The notes under the pieces were generated by a model that worked only from the letters and a program-made list of their open reading frames with translations, did not search any database and was not told the DNA's origin. The position numbers were made by a program, and so were the translations under genes. DNA of 64,000 bases, from contig NZ_JAJCIC010000001.1 of NCBI RefSeq assembly GCF_020554865.1, positions 124,001 to 188,000 on the forward strand, given 5' to 3'. This document shows, piece by piece, positions 43,383-51,712 of this stretch (positions are counted from its first letter, which is position 1; each line of letters begins with the position of its first letter). This DNA comes from Lacrimispora sp. 210928-DFI.3.58 (lineage in GTDB: Bacteria; Bacillota; Clostridia; Lachnospirales; Lachnospiraceae).

Positions 43383-44780
43383 ATGTTAGGGGATATCAGT
43401 TTTAAGAGGATTGACGAGGAAAAGGATGATCTCATCCGGCTGGCCCGGAAGATCTGGGAGAATCCGGAGCAGGGGAACCGAGAATTTATTGCATCCGATG
43501 CATGTACGGAGCTGCTTGAAAAGGCTGGCTTTGAGGTGGAACGGGATTACGGCGGCCTGCCCACGGCCCTTAGGGCAGTATATGGTTCCGGACATCCGGT
43601 GATCGGTCTTCTGGGAGAGTTTGACGCCCTTCCGGGCTTAAGCCAGAAGGATGTCTGCTACAGGGATCCGGTGGTAGAAGGCGGCTGGGGACATGGCTGC
43701 GGCCACTGCCTGATGTGCTCAGCCAACATCGGAGCGCTGATCGCGCTGCGGGATGAGATGGAGGCCAAGAAGCTGAAGGGTACCATTGTATTTTATGCCT
43801 GCCCTGCAGAGGAAACTGTGGGCGGAAAGGGAGCCATGGCTTCAGGCGGAGCCTTTAAGGAGTTGGATATTGCCCTTTGCTGGCATCCGGGCAAGTTTAA
43901 CCGCTCTTCCTACAGCCTTCTCACAGGTGCCAACAGCCAGATCTTTAAGTTTTACGGCAAGAGCGCCCATGCTGCCTGCGATCCCCAGCTGGGAAGGAGC
44001 GCCCTGGATGCAGTAGAGCTTATGGACGTGGCGGCCAATTATCTGAGGGAGCACGTACCGCAGGATGTGAGGATACACTACTGCATTATCAATGGAGGAA
44101 GTGCTCCGAATGTGGTGCCGGATTATGCTGCAGTGAAATACACCTTCCGTGCTCTCGATATCAATACCATGATGGATGTGGAAAAGCGCCTTCACGATAT
44201 TGCAAAGGGGGCGGCTCTCATGACAGGTACGCGTGTGGAGGTGGAGCGGCTGGGAGGATGCTATCCGGTGCTCAACAATCATGTGGTGGCCGATGTGGTG
44301 GATGAGTGCATGAGGACGATCCCTATGGAGGAGTGGAGTACAGAGAATATTGAATATGCGCGCAAGCTCAATGAGACGATACCGGAGGAGTGGAAGGCCT
44401 CCGTGGCCTTCTCAAAGAGTGCCCCTGACACCCAGCTCCATGTCGGGGTCATGCCCATCGACGAGGACAATGACTACGGCTCCTCTGACCTGGGAGATGT
44501 GTCCCATATCTGCCCATCCTGTTTCTACAAGGGAGCCTGCTTCCCGATCGGGGCAAACTTCCACAGCTGGCAGGTGGCTGCTGTGACAGGTATGGAAATC
44601 GGATTTAAGAGCATGATAAACGGCGCCCGCATGACTGCCCTTACTGCCCTGCGGTTTCTGACAGAGCCTGAGCTGGTGGAGAAGGCAAAGGAGGAATTTG
44701 CCCGGAGTATGACAGGCAAGAAGTATGAGACCATGCTCCCTGACAAGGCCGAATATCCTCCCAGGCCTGTCAGGGAATAA
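43383..44780 (+). CDS. M20 family amidohydrolase, AbgB-like
   Basis: A 465-residue metallopeptidase. The di-metal ligands include H104 and H108 in GWGHGCGHC, and the Glu pair in ACPAEETVGGKG is the catalytic/metal block. The dimerisation domain lies in the middle (SAHAACDPQLGRSALDAVEL). It resembles p-aminobenzoyl-glutamate hydrolase subunit B and other clostridial amidohydrolases that split acyl-amino acids. CAGGAGG is 8 nt before the ATG. It would release the acyl or amino part of the imported compound. Confidence 0.88.
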   Translation: MLGDISFKRIDEEKDDLIRLARKIWENPEQGNREFIASDACTELLEKAGFEVERDYGGLPTALRAVYGSGHPVIGLLGEFDALPGLSQKDVCYRDPVVEGGWGHGCGHCLMCSANIGALIALRDEMEAKKLKGTIVFYACPAEETVGGKGAMASGGAFKELDIALCWHPGKFNRSSYSLLTGANSQIFKFYGKSAHAACDPQLGRSALDAVELMDVAANYLREHVPQDVRIHYCIINGGSAPNVVPDYAAVKYTFRALDINTMMDVEKRLHDIAKGAALMTGTRVEVERLGGCYPVLNNHVVADVVDECMRTIPMEEWSTENIEYARKLNETIPEEWKASVAFSKSAPDTQLHVGVMPIDEDNDYGSSDLGDVSHICPSCFYKGACFPIGANFHSWQVAAVTGMEIGFKSMINGARMTALTALRFLTEPELVEKAKEEFARSMTGKKYETMLPDKAEYPPRPVRE

Positions 44781-44848
44781 GAGGACGAGGGCCGTGCCGC
44801 TGAGAAGGAGACGGCAGGGACTATGAGGGAGAAGGAGGAGATGAAGCG

Positions 44849-46552
44849 TTGAGCAGGATCCAGGATATCAGGATTGACTATTATTATGATTATGAGGAAT
44901 TGATGGAAGTCCTTAAGGAGATGGCAGCGGAGGCATCGGGGCTCTGCAGGCTTTCCAGCGTAGGGACTACCCATGAGGGACGTGAGATCGCCCTGTTGGA
45001 GATCACAGATTACAGCACCGGAACGCCGGAGGAGAAGCCGGGCTACTATGCAGAGGCCTGCACCCATTCAGAGGAATTCTGCGGTACAAATGCAGCGCTT
45101 TCCCTGGCTAAGAACCTTTTGTGCTCCTATGGGCAGGATGAGGATATGACTCAGCTTTTAAAGGATACGGTTTTTTACATTATCCCCAGGCTGAACCCGG
45201 ACGGGGTGGAGACCATTTTAAAGACAGGGCTGCAGGGTGTTTCCAATGGCAAATATCCCATGGAGGAGCGCCAGCCGCTGCCAGGCCTTAGGCCAAAGGA
45301 TATCAACGGTGACCGTGTGGTAGCGCAGATGCGCATTCCGGATCCCGACGGGGAGTGGAAGGTATCGGAAAAGGATCCCCGTCTCATGGTGCTGAGAAAG
45401 CCCTATGAAAAGCAGGGCACCTTTTACCGTATATATCCTGAGGGCATTATCCAGGGAGACACAGTGGGGTTTGAGATACCGATGCCAAAGGATGTGAATC
45501 TGAACAGAAATTACCCCGCTAACTGGCTGCCGGAGAGCCTTCAGTATGGTGCATGCGAGCTGCCGCTTTCAGAGCCGGAGACAAGAGCTGTGGCCTATTT
45601 CATACATAACCATCCCAATATTGCCGGAGTGATCTCCTATCACACCAATGCCGGAGCGATCATGCGCCCCTTCAGCGGAAAGAGCGATGACCATTTCCTG
45701 GGAGCAGACCTGTCCATGTACAATGCACTGGGAGCTATGGGCAAGGAGGACCTGGGGTATGAGGTCATGTCCACCTTTGGGGGTTTTACACCGGACAAAA
45801 GCCGGGTAAGAGGCGGTACCCTAAGCGATCTGACCTTTGAGCTGTGGGGCATTCCTTCCTTTATGCTGGAGCTGTGGAATGTGTATGATGCAGCCGGAAC
45901 AGAGCGCCCAAAGGAATTTCATTTTGCAGCAAAGGATGAAGAGAAGGAGCTGGCGATCCTGAAATGGGCGGATAAGGTCATGGGTAAAAAGGCCTATCTT
46001 GACTGGGAGCCGGTGGATCACCCCCAGCTGGGCAAGGTGGAGGTGGGCGGCTGGAACCGCATCTATGTGGAGCGCAATCCGCCGGAATCCTATCTGGAGG
46101 AGCTTTCAGGGGCTGCGGCCTCCTTCACCATCAAACTTGCCAAGGCCCTGCCAAAGCTGGTGATCCGTGAAGCCTCCGTTACTCCTCTGGCTGAGAATAT
46201 TTATAAAGTGAGTGCTGTGATACGCAATTCAGGTTATCTGCCTACTTACTTAAGCTCCCAGGCAGTGGATGTAAATGCCGCTGCTCCTGTTAAGGTAAAG
46301 CTTGAGGGTGTAAATGGTGATATCCATATTGAATGCTGTACGGACAGAGGGAATATCGGGCATTTGGAGGGCCGTTTTGGCCGTGATGCAGAGTGGTCCC
46401 ACGACAGGGCTATGTGGAAGCCCAATGAGAAAAAGGTGGAATGGATCCTCCGGGCGGATACAAACAAGAGCCGGGAGGGAGAGGCGCTTACCCTCAGGAT
46501 CACGGCATCCACTGACAGGTGCGGTACTGTACGCCGGGAGATTTCCCTGTAG
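44849..46552 (+). CDS. M14 family zinc carboxypeptidase-like protein
   Basis: A 567-residue protein with a TTG start 8 nt after AAGGAGGAG; an ATG at 44841 terminates at once. Zinc ligands H73 and E76 are in ACTHSEEFCG, the RxNPDG block is PRLNPDGVE, substrate Asn-Arg is LNRNYPANW, the third ligand His is in VISYHTNAGA, and the catalytic Glu is in FMLELWNVYD. A C-terminal domain of about 130 residues has a beta-sandwich character. There is no signal peptide, so it works in the cytoplasm on imported material, together with the M20 enzyme. Confidence 0.85.
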   Translation: MSRIQDIRIDYYYDYEELMEVLKEMAAEASGLCRLSSVGTTHEGREIALLEITDYSTGTPEEKPGYYAEACTHSEEFCGTNAALSLAKNLLCSYGQDEDMTQLLKDTVFYIIPRLNPDGVETILKTGLQGVSNGKYPMEERQPLPGLRPKDINGDRVVAQMRIPDPDGEWKVSEKDPRLMVLRKPYEKQGTFYRIYPEGIIQGDTVGFEIPMPKDVNLNRNYPANWLPESLQYGACELPLSEPETRAVAYFIHNHPNIAGVISYHTNAGAIMRPFSGKSDDHFLGADLSMYNALGAMGKEDLGYEVMSTFGGFTPDKSRVRGGTLSDLTFELWGIPSFMLELWNVYDAAGTERPKEFHFAAKDEEKELAILKWADKVMGKKAYLDWEPVDHPQLGKVEVGGWNRIYVERNPPESYLEELSGAAASFTIKLAKALPKLVIREASVTPLAENIYKVSAVIRNSGYLPTYLSSQAVDVNAAAPVKVKLEGVNGDIHIECCTDRGNIGHLEGRFGRDAEWSHDRAMWKPNEKKVEWILRADTNKSREGEALTLRITASTDRCGTVRREISL

Positions 46553-46622
46553 CACTGCATGAACCCGGCAGCGGGCGCCCTGTTGCAGCATAAAAAACTG
46601 GCGGTGCCCGGATTTCATAAAA
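46553..46622 (+). repeat. Degenerate copy of intergenic repeat family A
   Basis: CTGCATGAACCCGGCAGCGGG followed by AAAAAACTGGCGGTGCCCGGATTTCAT keeps the first half of the family layout but lacks the CCTGAATACATG segment and its hairpin. It lies between two genes of the catabolic operon. Confidence 0.5.
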
Positions 46623-46635
46623 GGAGAGACAACGT

Positions 46636-47460
46636 ATGAATTTTAAGATTGGTGTTACCTGTGCCCTGGATGCCCCAGTCAATTCCCCGTTTCCGCTGAA
46701 TGACCCTGATATTTACGGCACAGCGGACTTCCTGGCGGAAAACGGCTTTGATTCCATGGAGCTTCATCTTTTGAAGCCAACGGATGTGGACGGGCCAAGG
46801 ATAAAGGAATACTGTGAAAAGAAAGGCCTGATCATATCGAGTATCGGAACAGGACAGGCCTATGGACGAGAGGGCCTTTCCATCACCTCGCCGGATGCAG
46901 ATGTCAGAAGGAGGGCTGTGCAGAGGTTAAAGGATCATCTGGATCTGGCCTCCCTGCTGGAATGCAGCATTGTCATCGGCTCCATGCGCGGGGAGATCCC
47001 GAAGGATGTGCCCAGGGCGGAGATCGATAGGCGTATGATCGAGGCCTGCAAGGAGCTGTGCGACTATGCCTCTAAGGGGAAGGGAACCATTGTTATTGAG
47101 GCCATTGACCGCTTTGAGACCAATTACCTCCAGAGGGCAGAGGAGGTCATGGACATCATAGACAGGGTGGGCAGCGACAAGCTGGGCGTCCACCTGGACA
47201 CATACCATATGAATATGGAAGAACAGGATTGGAAAAAACCGGTGCTCCTCAGCGGCAGCCACTTGCATCATGTTCATATTGCAGACAATAACCGCAATTA
47301 TCCTGGCTGGGGGCTGATCGATTTTAAGCCCTTCCTGGAGGCGCTAGAGGAAATCGGCTATCAGGATACGCTTACGATCGAATGCTATCCATGGCCGGAT
47401 GGAAAGACGGCAGTGCTCCGCGGACTGAAACATATCAGGGAGCTTATGGGCAATATGTAA
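46636..47460 (+). CDS. Sugar phosphate isomerase/epimerase-like TIM-barrel protein
   Basis: A 274-residue AP-endonuclease-2/xylose-isomerase-like barrel. Metal-binding blocks: IVIEAIDRFETNYLQ (Glu), GVHLDTYHMNMEE (Asp-His), HLHHVHIADNNR (His-Asp) and LTIECYPWPDG (Glu). These are the features of tagatose/psicose epimerases and hydroxypyruvate isomerase relatives. AAAGGAGAG precedes the ATG. It is the last clear enzyme of the operon. Confidence 0.85.
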   Translation: MNFKIGVTCALDAPVNSPFPLNDPDIYGTADFLAENGFDSMELHLLKPTDVDGPRIKEYCEKKGLIISSIGTGQAYGREGLSITSPDADVRRRAVQRLKDHLDLASLLECSIVIGSMRGEIPKDVPRAEIDRRMIEACKELCDYASKGKGTIVIEAIDRFETNYLQRAEEVMDIIDRVGSDKLGVHLDTYHMNMEEQDWKKPVLLSGSHLHHVHIADNNRNYPGWGLIDFKPFLEALEEIGYQDTLTIECYPWPDGKTAVLRGLKHIRELMGNM

Positions 47461-47467
47461 AATACTT

Positions 47468-47535
47468 GAGTTTCTGCATGCTCCAGCCGTCCTCCCGGCA
47501 GCCAAGGTGCAGCATGCGGAAACGCAAGGTAAAAT
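47468..47535 (+). repeat. Intergenic repeat family B, copy 3
   Basis: CTCCAGCCGTCCTCCCGGCAGCCAAGGTGCAGCATGCGGAAACGCAAGG-type sequence matches copies 1 and 2 segment by segment. An in-frame ATG within it (47507) extends the next gene falsely. Confidence 0.6.
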
Positions 47536-47602
47536 AGTTGTCCCCCGCTGCATTTTCTGGTACAATAAACTATTGGAAAATGTACACATGGGGAGAGATA
47601 AC

Positions 47603-48409
47603 ATGGACTATAATATGATCGTATTGGATTTAGACGGAACACTGACGAACCGTGACAAGATGATCACGCCCAGGACAAAGGCTGCGCTTATGAAGGCCCA
47701 GGAGGCCGGAAAGATCGTGGTGCTGGCGTCGGGGAGGCCTACGGCGGGGGTGCAGCCTCTGGCAGAGGAGCTGGAACTGGAAAAATATGGAAGTTATATC
47801 CTTTCCTACAACGGCGGCATGATCACCAACTGCCGGACAGGTGAGGTAGTGTTTTCCGCCCTTCTGCCCCCGGAATCCAATAGGAAGATTATCGGGCTGG
47901 CAGAGGAGTACCGGGTGGATATCCTGACCTATGAGGGCGGCGATATCATTACCAACAATGCGGAATGTCCTTACGCGATAAAGGAGTCTGCCATTAATCA
48001 TCTCCCCCTCCGGCAGGTGGAGGATATGGCCTCCTATGTAAACTTTCAGGTGCCCAAGTTCCTCATGCTGGACGACGGGGACTACCTGGTGACAGTGGAG
48101 CCCAGGGTGAAGGCTGCCATGGGAAAGAATTTCAGTGTTTACCGTTCTGAACCCTTCTTCCTAGAGGTCATGCCAAAGGGCATTGATAAGGCCCAGTCCC
48201 TGGCCCGGCTTTTGGAGCGCCTGGGGATGAAAAAGGAGGAAATGATCGCCTGCGGTGACGGATACAATGATCTCTCCATGATCCGGTATGCAGGCCTGGG
48301 AGTGGCAATGGAAAATGCAGTCCTTCCTGTACGCAATGCAGCGGATTATATCACAGCATCCAACAATGATGACGGCGTGGGCCTGGTAGTAGAAAAATTT
48401 ATGCTGTAG
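47603..48409 (+). CDS. Cof-type HAD phosphatase
   Basis: A 268-residue hydrolase. Nucleophile D9 and acid D11 are in LDLDGTLTNRD, with LASGRPTAGVQ, the C2 cap, a Lys in KGIDKAQSLARLL and the Asp pair in ACGDGYNDLSMI. GGGGAGA (47590-47596) selects the ATG at 47603; the longer frame from 47507 lies in repeat B. It probably dephosphorylates a sugar phosphate, and it may or may not belong to the catabolic operon. Confidence 0.9.
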   Translation: MDYNMIVLDLDGTLTNRDKMITPRTKAALMKAQEAGKIVVLASGRPTAGVQPLAEELELEKYGSYILSYNGGMITNCRTGEVVFSALLPPESNRKIIGLAEEYRVDILTYEGGDIITNNAECPYAIKESAINHLPLRQVEDMASYVNFQVPKFLMLDDGDYLVTVEPRVKAAMGKNFSVYRSEPFFLEVMPKGIDKAQSLARLLERLGMKKEEMIACGDGYNDLSMIRYAGLGVAMENAVLPVRNAADYITASNNDDGVGLVVEKFML

Positions 48410-48430
48410 AACATTAAATAGAGTAAAAGT

Positions 48431-48469
48431 AACCGTTCAGCCGCCCTCCCGGCAGCCGTCTGAACGGTT
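48431..48469 (+). repeat. Repeat family B-like hairpin
   Basis: AACCGTTCAG (48431-48440) and CTGAACGGTT (48460-48469) pair perfectly around a loop that contains the family B core CCGCCCTCCCGGCAGCCG. No T-run follows. It may act as a weak terminator after the HAD gene. Confidence 0.6.
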
Positions 48470-48640
48470 ATGAGTAAAAAACTTTCCTGGTAAAAAGTGG
48501 TTCTATATCTGGACTTTCAGACTTTAATATGTTAAAATGAAAATATATGAAATTCTTAAGCGAGGATCTGTCGTTTCATATTACAAAGATAGGGCCAACG
48601 GGGGGAGGCCTCATAGAATATAAGGAGAGAGAACCAGGAC

Positions 48641-48955
48641 ATGAATAAGAAGATTAAAACAGAAGCAGTTGACCATTTATTCCAGGCAGTACTGACATTG
48701 AAGGATTCAGAGGAATGCTACAAGTTTTTTGAGGATGTCTGCACGATCAATGAGCTTTTGTCCCTGTCCCAGCGCTACGAGGTAGCAAAGATGCTGAGAG
48801 AAGGCAAAACATATCTGGAGATCGCAGAGAAAACGGGCGCTTCCACTGCCACCATAAGCCGCGTAAACCGCTCCCTGAACTACGGAAGCGACGGATATGA
48901 TATGGTATTTTCAAGGCTTATGACCGAGGCGGGGAATGAAGCAAAGGAACAATAA
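48641..48955 (+). CDS. TrpR-like regulator of the YerC/YecD family
   Basis: A 104-residue protein with AAGGAGAGAG about 12 nt before the ATG. The family pattern is clear: DHLFQAVLTLKDSEECYKFF, DVCTINELLSLSQRYEVAKM, then LEIAEKTGASTATISRVNRS as the helix-turn-helix. In Firmicutes these are uncharacterised relatives of the tryptophan repressor. No trp genes are nearby. Confidence 0.92.
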   Translation: MNKKIKTEAVDHLFQAVLTLKDSEECYKFFEDVCTINELLSLSQRYEVAKMLREGKTYLEIAEKTGASTATISRVNRSLNYGSDGYDMVFSRLMTEAGNEAKEQ

Positions 48956-48978
48956 ACTGTCGTCAGAGAGATACACGG

Positions 48979-49025
48979 AAAAAGCGGATATTCCGAGGAT
49001 TGAAAGAGCGGAATATCCGCTTTTT
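48979..49025 (+). terminator. Terminator after the YerC-like gene
   Basis: AAAAAGCGGATATTCCG (48979-48995) and CGGAATATCCGCTTTTT (49009-49025) form a perfect 17-bp stem with a 13-nt loop and T-rich 3' arm. The A-rich 5' arm makes it bidirectional in principle. Confidence 0.85.
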
Positions 49026-49227
49026 GTTGTTGCATATTGCAAAGGAAAAGCAGCATGAGAAACATGAGGGAGCACTGCGTTTTTATGAGCGGGGAGACTG
49101 CTGAATTAAGAAATAAGGTGAAAATCGTAAGGGAATATTTAAGCTTTCCGGATGTATAGCTGATATAGTATATAATAAGATCACAGCAATTTGGAAGAAG
49201 AACGGGCGTATTACGGGAGGTGCAGGG

Positions 49228-50796
49228 ATGGTAAGAGGAGAACGGAAGAAGGCAGCGAAAGCTGCTGCGTGTGTGGCAGCGGCGGTCCTTTTGACAGCAT
49301 GCTCTTTGAGCGGACAGAAGGACAGGCCGGAGGAGACAAAAAGCACCCTGGAGGAGAGCGAAAAGCCGGACTCCCAGACGCAGGCTGCTGCAGCTGATCC
49401 GGAGGCAGCAGGCGAAGCAGCCAAAGAAGAGAGCGCCGGGGAGACAGAGTATGCGACAGGCTTCCAGCTGGTGGAGGGCTACGGCATCTGTGCTCCCGGC
49501 AGCGCCCCTGTCTATGTGATGGAGGAGGAGCCGGAGCCCATAGAAACAGAGGGGGCAAAGGCCTGGCTGACAGCTGTTATGTATCAGGAAGGCCGCGTCA
49601 GCTACCGGATAACGGTGGAGGATTCCTCCATTACAGTGATACCGGAGGAAGAGATGAAAGCGCTTCTCCGGAAAGAGGAGGAAAATCAGGCGCTTCAGGA
49701 GGCAGGCATGCCGGTGCAGTGGGATCCCGGCTATTTTGCCATTGATGAGGAAAAGGGGATCTATGGGCGCAGTGCCTTTGAGAGCAGGGCGGATTCCAAG
49801 AGAGATTATATCGAGGGCCAGGGCCTCCATGCGGGTTCCAATGCCAGCATCTCCTCTGTCATGTATGAGGAATTTCTCACAAAGGGCTATGTGACCTCCT
49901 ATTATGAGTATTTTTCTGATCAATGCCGCCTCTCCATACCGGAACCCCTGGGTGATTATAAGATCCACGTACCGGGCTTTGAGGAGGACATTTCCTTCAC
50001 CTTCAAGCGGGCCCGGGAGTATAAAGAGCCGGAGGACATACCGGGGATGCATATGGAGGCAGGCTGGGGGATCGCAGCCCAGGGCAGGTGGACAGAGGAA
50101 GGACTGGGGATCCGGATCTATACGTGGCCCAAAGAGGACTATTCCATGACAATAAGGCCTTCGCAGCTGGTCTGCGGCAAGGGAAGCAGTTCCTTGTCTG
50201 TGGAATCGGTCCCGGGGCCGTATTTTCACACAGACCCGGACAGAGGGCCTGTTGGCATGCCGAAGGGAAGGCCGGCAGAATACTTTCAGTTTGACATACC
50301 AAAGGAGTACAGGGACGGAAGCTTCCGGCTTCTGTTTGACACGGTATATATACAGTCCGGAGAAGAGGGAGAGTGCGTCACGATCCCTGTTTCAGCGGAT
50401 GAGATATCCCTTGATAAGGAGATCCGTTTCCGCGACAGTACGCTTCACCTGATTAGCGCGAAGGCTCTGGAAAATCCTTACTTTTACGGCAATATCAACG
50501 GACAAGATATAAAAAAACCGGCGGTTTATGTGACTGCAGAGTGCGCCCTGCAGGACAGCACCATGTTCCTGAGGGGAGAGGCTTTTTCGCAGACAAACCC
50601 GCAGGAAATTGCCCGTTCCTATGAGCGTGCCTATGTATCGGCGGACTATGGGCCCGGAGATCAGGGAGCGGCGGAAGGCGTGCTTCAGGGCTTCTATGCA
50701 TTTTATGACCAGGGAGAGACAGCGACAAGGATCTATTTCCAGTATCCGTCTTATATCTGGAAGCATCATTTTTCTGTTGATGTAAGGCCGTACTAG
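49228..50796 (+). CDS. Lipoprotein of unknown function
   Basis: A 522-residue protein. A basic start, a hydrophobic segment and lipobox LTAC give lipidated C25, followed by a Glu/Ala/Ser-rich linker to about residue 70. The remainder is a mixture of beta-type segments (for example WLTAVMYQEGRVSYRITVED, FRLLFDTVYIQ and ATRIYFQYPSYIWK) with no family I can name. GGGAGG precedes the ATG at 49228. It should be a surface protein of the cell membrane. Confidence 0.8.
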   Translation: MVRGERKKAAKAAACVAAAVLLTACSLSGQKDRPEETKSTLEESEKPDSQTQAAAADPEAAGEAAKEESAGETEYATGFQLVEGYGICAPGSAPVYVMEEEPEPIETEGAKAWLTAVMYQEGRVSYRITVEDSSITVIPEEEMKALLRKEEENQALQEAGMPVQWDPGYFAIDEEKGIYGRSAFESRADSKRDYIEGQGLHAGSNASISSVMYEEFLTKGYVTSYYEYFSDQCRLSIPEPLGDYKIHVPGFEEDISFTFKRAREYKEPEDIPGMHMEAGWGIAAQGRWTEEGLGIRIYTWPKEDYSMTIRPSQLVCGKGSSSLSVESVPGPYFHTDPDRGPVGMPKGRPAEYFQFDIPKEYRDGSFRLLFDTVYIQSGEEGECVTIPVSADEISLDKEIRFRDSTLHLISAKALENPYFYGNINGQDIKKPAVYVTAECALQDSTMFLRGEAFSQTNPQEIARSYERAYVSADYGPGDQGAAEGVLQGFYAFYDQGETATRIYFQYPSYIWKHHFSVDVRPY

Positions 50797-50863
50797 AAAT
50801 GTGAGTGACGCAGTACACTAGAACGAGCTTAAAATTGCAGGAAAGCAGAAGGGAGGCAGAAAG

Positions 50864-51712
50864 ATGGAGCGGAAGATAAAAAGTATAATGGGCCTGCTGG
50901 ATTTTCCCAACAGGATTCCCGGAATAGAGGCGTATCTGGAGGAGCAGGCGGAAAAGGGTTGGTTTTTAGATGAATTTTACGCGTCCTCAGGAGCCGTGTT
51001 CACCAGGGGAAAGCCCAGAAAATGCAAGTACTATGTGACCTATGCCGCTGTCCAGCCGGAGCTTTACAGGGAGGGGGAATGGAAGTACATAGGAACCTTT
51101 GGCAAGGCCGCTGTTTTGGAATCGGACACAGGAGAAAGGCCGCCGGAGGGCAGCAGCGAGCGCCTGCAGTATGAGTCCGCAAAGTATGCTATCTGGACCA
51201 GGATCATGCCCCTTGCCTGGCTGGGCGTGCTCTTGATGGCCTTCTGCCTGTGGCTGGACCTGCGCTCCGCACTGTGGGGCACAGGCATGGCAGGACTTCG
51301 GATCGCACTGGAGATTTTGGTCTTTCTGCCCTTGTGCATGATCGCGGTGGGGGAGTCACTCTGGATCATAAGGAATAACCGCCGGATGAAGCGGGGGCAG
51401 GACATTTTATGGGGCCTGACAAAGCCCGGATCCGTCCTTTTATGGGCCTGGGAGCTTCCTTTTATTGCGTTTGTTGTGGGCAATGGGATGATCAATGGGA
51501 TGGTAAAGGGAGAAAGACTGTATTCACTGATATGGTTTGTATTTATCCTGCTGCTCCCTGCTGCCAACCTTGTGTTTATGGAGATATTTGAAGGAAGGCG
51601 GCGCAGGAAGGGAGAGGAGGGGAGCGCTGACTGGACAGGGGCAAGGCTTGCGTTTATGATCATTATGATAGTGATCTGCCTTATCATCCTTGCGGCAGCC
51701 AGACGGTTTTAA
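50864..51712 (+). CDS. DUF2812 membrane protein
   Basis: A 282-residue protein. The N-terminal DUF2812 domain (about 15-95) has IPGIEAYLEEQAEKGWFLDE and CKYYVTYAA, the usual W and YY positions. Four or so transmembrane helices follow (about 112-130, 145-165, 195-215, 255-280). The family is often paired with PadR regulators, but none is seen here. GGGAGG lies before the ATG. Its stop codon overlaps that of the convergent gene. Confidence 0.78.
   Translation: MERKIKSIMGLLDFPNRIPGIEAYLEEQAEKGWFLDEFYASSGAVFTRGKPRKCKYYVTYAAVQPELYREGEWKYIGTFGKAAVLESDTGERPPEGSSERLQYESAKYAIWTRIMPLAWLGVLLMAFCLWLDLRSALWGTGMAGLRIALEILVFLPLCMIAVGESLWIIRNNRRMKRGQDILWGLTKPGSVLLWAWELPFIAFVVGNGMINGMVKGERLYSLIWFVFILLLPAANLVFMEIFEGRRRRKGEEGSADWTGARLAFMIIMIVICLIILAAARRF

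Noticed and set aside
48880..50229. Long minus-strand frame (449 codons) opposite the lipoprotein gene
   Set aside because: It crosses a strong terminator and the intergenic region, is extremely rich in Leu, Cys and His, and has no family similarity. The plus-strand lipoprotein has a signal peptide, lipobox and ribosome binding site.
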